Below, one piece after another: positions 6,501-13,095 of a DNA stretch of 22,259 nt. Both the position numbers and the translations under genes were made by a program. Where the stretch lies: positions 1 to 22,259 of IMG/VR virus record IMGVR_UViG_3300025769_000937. The stretch is one strand, 5' to 3'. The notes beneath the pieces are model-generated. The model had not been told where the DNA came from, ran no database searches, and worked only from the letters and a program-made list of their open reading frames with translations. This DNA comes from a virus. The stretch's first letter is position 1. Each line of letters opens with the position of its first letter.

Positions 6501-7268
6501 ATGTTCGGCTTTACTCCATTTTCACAGTCAAGTTTTAGCGATGACGGTGTCGTTGACCTATCTGTTAGTGTCACAGGGGTAGAGGGAACAGGCGAAGTTG
6601 GCACAGCCACCGCTAAAAACGTCATCACAGTTAATGTTACAGGTCTTGAAGGCACAGGTAATGTAGGAACATCTGTAGCTACTGGCGGAGCTAATACTCC
6701 ACAAACAGGTATAGAAGGCACTGGTGAGGTTATGACAGGTTCTCCAACGATTGTTGGGGATGCGAATGTTTCTGTCACTGGGATCGAAGCCACAGGCGAA
6801 GTTGGTATAGCAGAAGCTAAGATTGTTGCCTTTGCACAGGTCACAGGGGTCGAAGCCACTGGTGAGGTTGGTGATGCGACAGTAGGAGCGGGTGCGGTTG
6901 TTTCTCCAACGGGTGTTGAAGGTACAGGTAATGTAGGCAGTGCAACAGCCACAGGTTCAGGTGTTGCCCCTGCAACTGGAATAGAAGGCACTGGCGAAGT
7001 TGGAAGCGTTGTTGTCAATAGTGACGCGAACGTATCAGTCACAGGGGTCGCAGGAACAGGTGAAGTTGGTGACGCAACATCTGCTGTAAACATAACCGCA
7101 AACGTAACAGGGGTAGCCGCGTCTACAGGTGTGGGTCAGGTCTCTATCGTAATCAATGCAAATGTATCTGTAACAGGTGTAGCTGGCACTGGTGAGGTGA
7201 CATCTCCTGTTGTTTGGGGTAGAATCGTTCCAAGCCCGAATACCATTTGGACAGAAATAGCCGCGTAA
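6501..7268 (+). CDS. Repeat protein built of ten ~22-residue TGxEGTGEVG units
   Basis: This 255-residue protein has a short N-terminal cap (MFGFTPFSQSSFSDDG), ten repeats over residues about 22-236 and a C-terminal cap (VVWGRIVPSPNTIWTEIAA). Each repeat has the form (V/A)xVTG(V/I/L)(E/A)(G/A)TG(E/N)VGxxxV. It is strongly acidic, has almost no Lys/Arg, and the strand-turn pattern suggests a beta-solenoid or elongated rod. Similar repeats occur in marine phage structural proteins as far as I recall, with no firm function. Its place between chaperone and second fiber suggests a fiber or decoration component. GGAG precedes the start. A long antisense frame here mirrors the repeats and is not a gene. 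Confidence 0.8.
   Translation: MFGFTPFSQSSFSDDGVVDLSVSVTGVEGTGEVGTATAKNVITVNVTGLEGTGNVGTSVATGGANTPQTGIEGTGEVMTGSPTIVGDANVSVTGIEATGEVGIAEAKIVAFAQVTGVEATGEVGDATVGAGAVVSPTGVEGTGNVGSATATGSGVAPATGIEGTGEVGSVVVNSDANVSVTGVAGTGEVGDATSAVNITANVTGVAASTGVGQVSIVINANVSVTGVAGTGEVTSPVVWGRIVPSPNTIWTEIAA
6564..7208 (+). repeat. Ten imperfect tandem repeats of about 66 bp
   Basis: The array encodes the ten protein units of the gene at 6501-7268. DNA copies are diverged at synonymous positions (for example cacaggggtagaggga versus aacaggggtagccgcg), so the array is old or kept by protein selection, not a recent expansion. Units 2, 3 and 9 deviate most (an insertion in unit 3, GVAASTGVG in unit 9). Confidence 0.85.
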
Positions 7269-7277
7269 GGAATAGTC

Positions 7278-8402
7278 ATGCCCAGCACATATTCACAAAA
7301 CACAGGTATCGAACTCATAGACAACGGCGAACAGTCGGGTACATGGGGCGATACAACAAACACAAACTGGGAAATTGCAGACCGCGCAATAAACGGCGTT
7401 GGCACTATTGACCTATCTAGCTCTGGTGCAGCCCATACACTGTCAACTACAGACGGCACACTGTCTGACGGCATGTATCGTGTATTAGTTTTGAGTGGTG
7501 CAACAGAAGCATGTACTATTACTATCGATCCAAGTAACGCTGCTAAGTTTTACATTGTAGATAACGGTACGAGTTATTCTTGCACGTTCACACAGGGTTC
7601 AGGCGGTAACGTAACAGTTCTTTCAGGAGATACCGCACTTATTTATGCGGATGGTGGTGGGGCTAGTGCTGCTGTTGTGGATGTAACATCAACGCTTCCT
7701 GTTCTTCAAACCGCAAACAATCTATCTGATGTGACAAATGCATCTACAGCGCGAACCAACCTTGGTGTGGCTATCGGAACAGATGTTCAAGCGTATGACG
7801 CTGGATTGCAATCTATTTCAGGCTTAACAACTGCCGCAGATAAGATGATCTATGCAACTGCGTCAGACACATATGCGGTTACTGATCTAACGTCTTTTGC
7901 TAGAACTATCTTAGACGATGCCGATGGCGCAGCGGTAGTGGCGACACTTGGAATAACAGCATCCATCGCAGAGCTAAACTATAACGACATTACAACCCTT
8001 GGCACTTCTCAAGCATCTAAAGTTGTAACAGCCGATGCTTCAGGGGATGTGTATGTTTCTGAAGAGTTGAAGGCAAAGAGTTACAATGAGACAGTAGACG
8101 CTCTCTCTGGAACAACTCCATCTGTAGACTGTGAAGCGGGTAACTTTTTTACACTTACAACGTCGGGCAATACGACCTTTACGTTTAGTAATCCACCTGC
8201 CACAGGCACGGCTTACGCCTTTGTTGTTAAAGTTGTAGGTGGTGGTTCTTATACATTAACGTGGCCTGCCTCTGTTGTTTGGCAAGGTGGCGGCACTGTT
8301 CCTGACTATCCGTTGAGCGGTGAGACTTATATGTACGGTTTTATCACCCACGATGGTGGGACAACTTGGTATGGATTCTTGTGTGGAGCTGATTTCCAAT
8401 GA
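7278..8402 (+). CDS. Tail fiber protein 2 (cassette 2)
   Basis: This 374-residue protein has an N-terminal domain (1-130) beginning MPSTYSQNTGIELIDNGEQ followed by SGTWGDTTNTNW, a familiar phage-fiber N-terminus different from that of fiber 1. A shaft (about 147-226) has NNLSDVTNASTARTNLG, AYDAGLQSISGLTTAADK and ARTILDDADGAAVVATLG, widespread short fiber repeats. The C-terminal module (about 274-374, VDALSGTTP to GGTTWYGF) matches the end of fiber 1. The stop is within an ATGA overlap with the second beta-propeller gene. The shaft is much shorter than that of fiber 1, so the two fibers should differ in reach. Start by ATG 9 nt after the previous stop, with AAGGA upstream. Confidence 0.85.
   Translation: MPSTYSQNTGIELIDNGEQSGTWGDTTNTNWEIADRAINGVGTIDLSSSGAAHTLSTTDGTLSDGMYRVLVLSGATEACTITIDPSNAAKFYIVDNGTSYSCTFTQGSGGNVTVLSGDTALIYADGGGASAAVVDVTSTLPVLQTANNLSDVTNASTARTNLGVAIGTDVQAYDAGLQSISGLTTAADKMIYATASDTYAVTDLTSFARTILDDADGAAVVATLGITASIAELNYNDITTLGTSQASKVVTADASGDVYVSEELKAKSYNETVDALSGTTPSVDCEAGNFFTLTTSGNTTFTFSNPPATGTAYAFVVKVVGGGSYTLTWPASVVWQGGGTVPDYPLSGETYMYGFITHDGGTTWYGFLCGADFQ
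8385..8388 (+). promoter_or_regulatory. GGAG ribosome binding site inside the fiber 2 3' end
   Basis: GGAG sits 10 nt before the ATG at 8399, in the last codons of the fiber gene. Position and spacing match the site at 4607-4610 in cassette 1, supporting a conserved coupled arrangement. Confidence 0.65.
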
Positions 8403-9877
8403 GTTGGCTTGCAACTGTTGCTTTATCTTCAGATACAGAAGCTGGTGATTGGATGGCGAATGCCTCTTATCACAACAACACAGTTGATTTCTTTGACAAT
8501 GCTGTAGGCGGCTTGAAGGTAGACGGTAATAGCAGATGCATTTTTGCTGGGACAGGCGCACCTGGGTTGGGTGTTGGCTGCTTGAGTCCATACGGCACAA
8601 TCACAGGTATAGCTGGAAGCAATGGCTTTACAGTGTCTGGAGGCGGCACTTATAGTCCACAAGCATATCTAATGAAAAACAGTAGTGACAATATCTACGG
8701 TCTTTACTCGTTGACGTATGATAGCCCAGTGCCAGGAACTACCACTGAGGGATTTACGATTTTATCTTTCAACTCAACTACTGGTGCATCAACAGTATAT
8801 AACTATGGACGCGCAGACTATAGTTTCTCTGATAGTCCATTTACTCAAATGACAAGCGGTGCATTTGATGGCAGTGATAACTTTTATGGGTTTGGTCGAA
8901 TAAGACGCGCGGGATCGTATGAGTATCCCTTTTTAGTGAAGTATAACTCTTCAGGAGTTGTTCAGTGGACTAAAGGATTGCAGCCAAGTGAGTACATATA
9001 TTCAGGTAATGGCTACGCTGACAATATAAGCAAGCTCTTAGTTGATAGCAGTGGCAATTCGTATTTTGTTCTTAGGCGTAATCTCACTTCTCCACCTAGT
9101 ACTGATTATATACTGCTGAAGTACAATTCTAGTGGTGTTCAGCAATGGGTAAGGGAGTTAGACAATGGTCTAAATATGGCTGGGCTTCAGGTAACAGATG
9201 GAACCAATATATACATCTTAAATGCAAGTGGGGTGTTGATTGCAGTAAGCTGCTCTACTGGGGCGGTTTCATGGGAACGTACTATATATAATTCTGACTT
9301 CACATCTTTTAATGGAAATAACGCATCCGCAGTTTTATATGACGGTTATCTTTACTGTAGTTTTCATACCTCAAGTGGTAGCCATGTAATCGCAAAAGTT
9401 AGCACTTCAGGAACTTTAGACTGGGGTAGAGAAATATCTGTTCCATTTCCACCTGTTGGCACTGGGTTTCAAACTGGCGTTATTGGTGACGTTGATGACA
9501 ACAAGATGTATTTCTATTTTGAAGGGCCAACTTCTCAAAGTGTTACTACCTTTAAGTTGCCTACTGATGGAAGCAAGACGGGAACTCACACATTTCCAAA
9601 CTTAATTAGTTATGGCGGTAGTGAGCCGTATAGCTACACATTAGTTGAGTTTGACATTTTGTACGCAGATAAAAGCCTTATAGCTGCAACAACTTCTGGG
9701 CAGTCTACCACAAGCACTACTTGGAGTGACTTTACTCCGACGATAGGTTGGACAAAAGCAGACGTTACTAAAGTGGAGTTTGACGTAAGTCTTTCACAAG
9801 CTGACGTGCAAACGTATCGCGCACCAAGTAATATCTATAACCCTGTTACCATAGCAGAAAAACGAGATATAAACTGA
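8399..9877 (+). CDS. Beta-propeller adhesin-like protein 2 (cassette 2)
   Basis: This 492-residue protein is the counterpart of the product at 4621-6012. Blades with the NSSG/TSG-xx-W signature are at PFLVKYNSSGVVQWTKGL (177-194), YILLKYNSSGVQQWVREL (237-254), LIAVSCSTGAVSWERTI (280-296), VIAKVSTSGTLDWGREI (330-346) and TTFKLPTDGSKTGT (383-396). The last matches IKFPSDGSLTG of propeller 1. The first 50 residues differ from propeller 1. The C-terminal region (about 440-492) lacks blades and may dock to the fiber or tail. No catalytic motif is seen. The gene is coupled to fiber 2 by ATGA, and I infer a host-surface binding role from this arrangement and from the parallel cassette. Confidence 0.75.
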   Translation: MSWLATVALSSDTEAGDWMANASYHNNTVDFFDNAVGGLKVDGNSRCIFAGTGAPGLGVGCLSPYGTITGIAGSNGFTVSGGGTYSPQAYLMKNSSDNIYGLYSLTYDSPVPGTTTEGFTILSFNSTTGASTVYNYGRADYSFSDSPFTQMTSGAFDGSDNFYGFGRIRRAGSYEYPFLVKYNSSGVVQWTKGLQPSEYIYSGNGYADNISKLLVDSSGNSYFVLRRNLTSPPSTDYILLKYNSSGVQQWVRELDNGLNMAGLQVTDGTNIYILNASGVLIAVSCSTGAVSWERTIYNSDFTSFNGNNASAVLYDGYLYCSFHTSSGSHVIAKVSTSGTLDWGREISVPFPPVGTGFQTGVIGDVDDNKMYFYFEGPTSQSVTTFKLPTDGSKTGTHTFPNLISYGGSEPYSYTLVEFDILYADKSLIAATTSGQSTTSTTWSDFTPTIGWTKADVTKVEFDVSLSQADVQTYRAPSNIYNPVTIAEKRDIN

Positions 9878-9891
9878 GGAGACTGTACAGG

Positions 9892-11811
9892 ATGCCACTA
9901 ACAAAGTTACAGTTCCAACCCGGTATTAACAAAGAAACGACATCTTATTCGAACGAAGGTGGCTGGTTTGATTGCGATAAAGTTCGTTTCCGTGCAGGGT
10001 TCCCAGAAAAGATAGGTGGCTGGACAAAAGTTTCAGTTAAATCTTTCCTTGGTAGTTGCCGTGCGTTGCACCCTTGGAGAGCGTTAGACCTTTCCAATTA
10101 CATTGGTGTCGGCACACATCTTAAATATTATATTGAAGAGGGTCAGGGGTATTATGACATAACGCCTATTCGTGCGACAACTTCCGCAGGAGATGTAACC
10201 TTTTCTGCAACAAATGGGTCATCAACAATTACTGTATCTGATACAGCACATGGGGCTGTTTTAGGAGATTTCGTTACATTCAGTGGCGCAGTTAGCCTTG
10301 GCGGCAATATAACAGCAGATGTTCTTAACCAAGAGTATAACATCATAGAAGTAGTTGATTCGGACAGTTACAAGGTGACAGCAAGAACTGCCGACACAAG
10401 CATACCAGATATCACTGTTGACGGTCAGCTTTCTCCCACTCCTGTGACGGCAAATAGTTCAGATACTGGAAATGGTGGCTCTTCAGTTGTTGGTGCTTAT
10501 CAGATTAATGTTGGCCTAGATACATCTGTTTTTGGGACTGGCTGGGGTGCAGGTGCTTGGAGTCGTCAAGGCTGGGGCGATCCTGCTGTTATTGACCCAA
10601 TTAAAGACACTTTACGTCTTTGGGAGCATGATAACTTTGGTGAGGATTTAGTTTTAAATGTCCACAATGGCGGTGTTTATTATTGGGATAAATCCAATGG
10701 GCTGGCAACTCGTGCAGTTGCTTTGGGTGACTTAGCTGGGGCATCGGGTACGCCTACCATAGCGACAAAAACCTTGGTGTCAGATGTTGATCGCCATGTA
10801 ATTGCTTTTGGATGCGATCCATTGAACGATGTCGGTGTGCAAGACCCGTTGTTGATCCGTTTTTCAGATCAAGAGAATGCCGCTGATTGGACACCAACAA
10901 CTACAAATACAGCAGGTGATTTACGTCTGGGTTCTGGGTCAAAGATCGTTACAGCCATCGAAACCAGACAGCAGATTCTAGTTTTTACAGATGTATCTCT
11001 CCACGCGATGCAATACATTGGCCCACCCTTCACATTTGGGATCAACATGATCTCAGAAAACATCACAATCAGAAGTCCTATTGCGGTGGCTGCGGTTGAA
11101 GACACTGTGTACTGGATGGGGAAAAATGAGTTTTACGTCTATAATGGTGGGGTTCAGACGCTGCCTTGTTCTGTTCGTGATTATGTGTTTTCAGACTTCA
11201 ATGCTCAACAAGCAGAAAAATGCTTTGCTGCGGTGAACTCGTCTTTCTCAGAGATTTGGTGGTTCTATCCATCTTCTGGCTCAGACAATAACGATAGATA
11301 TGTTGTATACAACTACCTGCAAAACATCTGGTACTATGGAACACTAACCAGAACGGCATGGATTGATCGGGGTGTTGAAGAAAATCCAATAGCTGCTGGC
11401 AGAGATGGCTACCTTTACAACCATGAAACAGGGTTTGATGATGGAAGTACTAGCCCTGTTACCGCCATATCTGCCTACATTGAGTCTAGTCAATTAGATT
11501 TAGGTGAGGGGGATCAGTTTAGTTTTGTTAGAAGGTTGATACCTGATCTAACCTTTAGGTCTTCTACTGCAACCACACCAACTGCAAACTTTACTCTCAA
11601 AGCGCGGAATTTCCCTGGTGGAGCTTATCTTCAAAGCAATGCTAAATCTGTTGAAAAAACAGCATCTGTTCCTGTAGAGCAGTTTACACAAGATGCTCAT
11701 GTCAGGTTGCGGGGTAGATCAATAGCGATTAGGGTGGATAGTAATATGACTGGCACGGGTTGGAGACTTGGCTCTCCTAGAATAGATGTTAGAAGCGATG
11801 GAAGACGCTAA
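9892..11811 (+). CDS. Putative tail nozzle / stub protein (P22 gp10-like)
   Basis: This 639-residue protein is the best candidate for the main tail-tube or nozzle protein. It begins LTKLQFQPGINKETTSYSNE, with GGWFDCDKVRFRAGFPEKI following. Its middle (about 361-433) has ILVFTDVSLHAMQYIGPP, then IRSPIAVAAVEDTVYWMGKN and EFYVYNGGVQTLP, a pattern typical of P22 gp10-type propeller nozzles. It ends WRLGSPRIDVRSDGRR. Residues about 100-190 (GSSTITVSDTAHGAVLGDFV to VVDSDSYKVTA) look like an inserted beta-domain. The role is sealing DNA in the head and forming the distal tail. It follows the second propeller gene by 14 nt with GAGGAGA, and its stop overlaps the next ATG (TAATG). Length is above P22 gp10 because of the insert. 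Confidence 0.7.
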   Translation: MPLTKLQFQPGINKETTSYSNEGGWFDCDKVRFRAGFPEKIGGWTKVSVKSFLGSCRALHPWRALDLSNYIGVGTHLKYYIEEGQGYYDITPIRATTSAGDVTFSATNGSSTITVSDTAHGAVLGDFVTFSGAVSLGGNITADVLNQEYNIIEVVDSDSYKVTARTADTSIPDITVDGQLSPTPVTANSSDTGNGGSSVVGAYQINVGLDTSVFGTGWGAGAWSRQGWGDPAVIDPIKDTLRLWEHDNFGEDLVLNVHNGGVYYWDKSNGLATRAVALGDLAGASGTPTIATKTLVSDVDRHVIAFGCDPLNDVGVQDPLLIRFSDQENAADWTPTTTNTAGDLRLGSGSKIVTAIETRQQILVFTDVSLHAMQYIGPPFTFGINMISENITIRSPIAVAAVEDTVYWMGKNEFYVYNGGVQTLPCSVRDYVFSDFNAQQAEKCFAAVNSSFSEIWWFYPSSGSDNNDRYVVYNYLQNIWYYGTLTRTAWIDRGVEENPIAAGRDGYLYNHETGFDDGSTSPVTAISAYIESSQLDLGEGDQFSFVRRLIPDLTFRSSTATTPTANFTLKARNFPGGAYLQSNAKSVEKTASVPVEQFTQDAHVRLRGRSIAIRVDSNMTGTGWRLGSPRIDVRSDGRR

Positions 11812-12107
11812 TGTCTAGAAACCTTGCCATACCATACTTTCCCAATGCGCCACGGGAATATAATCAGCAGTATATCTCTGAAGTTGTCAGAGCATTTTCT
11901 GTTTATGTGCAGCAAGTGCAAAACCCTGGGGAAGGGCGCAACACATTCGGTGTGTTCACCAATTTACAGACAGACGACTCTGGTTTAGAAACAGGGGCTA
12001 TCTTTAATCACGGTGGATATGTTAAGATAACGCAACTAAATACGCCACATGCTCGTGGATCAGCAGGAACTGGTGCTGTTGGATCCGTAACTGTGACAAC
12101 TACATAG
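11811..12107 (+). CDS. Small conserved virion-operon protein with GAVGSVTV C-terminus
   Basis: This 98-residue protein has an N-terminal helical half (REYNQQYISEVVRAFSVYVQ) and a Gly-rich beta half (ETGAIFNHGGYVKITQ). It ends GTGAVGSVTVTTT, matching the core of the repeats at 6501-7268 and the C-terminus of the gene at 943-1266. No known domain is recognised. It is coupled to the nozzle gene by TAATG, so its product likely acts with the nozzle, for example as a tail-tip or fiber-attachment component. That is inference from position and the shared motif. Confidence 0.65.
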   Translation: MSRNLAIPYFPNAPREYNQQYISEVVRAFSVYVQQVQNPGEGRNTFGVFTNLQTDDSGLETGAIFNHGGYVKITQLNTPHARGSAGTGAVGSVTVTTT

Positions 12108-12114
12108 GTGACAT

Positions 12115-12348
12115 ATGTCTGACGAAACAGTAATCACAATGCCAGATGGTGGCCGCTGGAAACCCGCTACCTCTGAAGACAAGTTACAGTGCCACAACTG
12201 TGATAACCTAGTGGACACACCAGAGGAAGTTGCTTCGTATCCTGATGGTAACTGCCCAAACTGCGGAGAGTCTTGGACGGGTGAAACTAAACGGCACACT
12301 AAGATTACAGTGACTATGCCGCAATCTATGGGAGGAGGCACGTTATGA
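12115..12348 (+). CDS. Small zinc-ribbon protein in the tail operon
   Basis: This 77-residue acidic protein has two CxxC knuckles, CHNC at residues 26-29 and CPNC at 47-50, separated by 17 residues. That is the layout of a treble-clef or zinc-ribbon metal site. The ends carry related strands, VITMPDGGRW near the start and ITVTMPQSMGGG near the end. Zinc ribbons usually bind nucleic acid or protein, or simply stabilise a small fold. Its location between nozzle and ejection-type genes argues for a virion or assembly role rather than transcription control, but the sequence does not decide. AGGTGA precedes the start and the stop overlaps the next ATG (ATGA at 12345-12348). Confidence 0.7.
   Translation: MSDETVITMPDGGRWKPATSEDKLQCHNCDNLVDTPEEVASYPDGNCPNCGESWTGETKRHTKITVTMPQSMGGGTL
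12331..12338 (+). promoter_or_regulatory. Strong ribosome binding site for the first ejection-type gene
   Basis: GGAGGAGG lies 6 nt upstream of the ATG at 12345. It is the most complete Shine-Dalgarno in the window, inside the codons for MGGG of the zinc-ribbon gene, and suggests high expression of the protein at 12345-13091. Confidence 0.75.
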
Positions 12349-13091
12349 TTCAAGCTATTCTTGCTCCACTTATTAGTTCTGCCCTTGCTTCCGCTATACC
12401 TGCGAGTGCGGCGGGTCTTGCTGGTCTTAAAGCGGCATTAGGAAGCAATATTCTTGGACCTGCATTGGTATCAGGTATTGGTTCTCTTCTGACAGGGGAC
12501 GATCTAAAAGGCGCACTCAAATCTGCCGCTCTAGGCGGCGTTGGTGGAGCGTTAAACGTAGGTGGAGGTCTAGGCGGAGCAGCAGCCAAAGAGGGCGTAA
12601 AAGGCGCACTTTCAGAAGAAGTTGCTCGACAAAGCCTTGGAGAAATTATTCAAGACAAAGGTCTTGGTGCAGGTATCGCCAGCCTTACAGGCAAAGAAGG
12701 TTTGCTATCCCCTGGTAATCTAATCCTTGCAAGTATGTTTATGCCACAAAAAGATGCTCCAAAGCGAGAGCCTTGGATGGGTGGTGGATACTATGGTCCA
12801 GGGGGCAGGTACGTTCCTGCAAGTCGCGTTCTTAATCGTGCCGAGGGCGGTCGTATCGTGGGTCCAGGAACTCCGACAAGCGACTCGATCCCTGCAACTA
12901 TTTATCAAGATGGACAACCTGTGGGAGAGGCTGCACTTTCTACACAGGAAGTGGTACTATCTCACAAAGACTTAGCGGCGATGGATCCAAATGGAGACTA
13001 CGAACGCGCGTCAGAAATTATTGGTAACGCAAAGAACGGTGACCGTGCCAAGGCGGCAGCGGAACTGTACTTAAAGATGCGAAAGGCTTAG
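12345..13091 (+). CDS. Putative ejection-type virion protein with Gly/Ala-rich hydrophobic N-terminus
   Basis: This 248-residue protein has an N-terminal half (1-130) of Gly, Ala, Leu and Ser with long hydrophobic stretches (ILAPLISSALASAIPASAAG; LGPALVSGIGSLL), suited to membrane insertion. Residues 145-170 are Gly/Tyr-rich (WMGGGYYGPGGRYVP), and 173-184 read GPGTPTSDSIPA. The GPGTxTSDSIPA motif recurs in phage virion proteins encoded beside ejection proteins. The C-terminus is helical. It is the first of four genes that together look like an internal-virion or DNA-ejection module. A signal peptide is unlikely because there is no basic start. Membrane penetration at infection is inference from composition. 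Confidence 0.6.
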   Translation: MIQAILAPLISSALASAIPASAAGLAGLKAALGSNILGPALVSGIGSLLTGDDLKGALKSAALGGVGGALNVGGGLGGAAAKEGVKGALSEEVARQSLGEIIQDKGLGAGIASLTGKEGLLSPGNLILASMFMPQKDAPKREPWMGGGYYGPGGRYVPASRVLNRAEGGRIVGPGTPTSDSIPATIYQDGQPVGEAALSTQEVVLSHKDLAAMDPNGDYERASEIIGNAKNGDRAKAAAELYLKMRKA

Positions 13092-13095
13092 TGGT

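Noticed and set aside
6293-7093. 266-residue minus-strand frame with PTSPVPSTPV repeats
   Set aside because: It is the reverse image of the GTGEVG repeat array, runs through the chaperone gene and has no ribosome binding site. The plus-strand genes have coupled starts and recognisable families.
6564-7208. CRISPR-like array
   Set aside because: The periodicity is about 66 bp without constant repeats or unique spacers, and it is in frame with a protein repeat.
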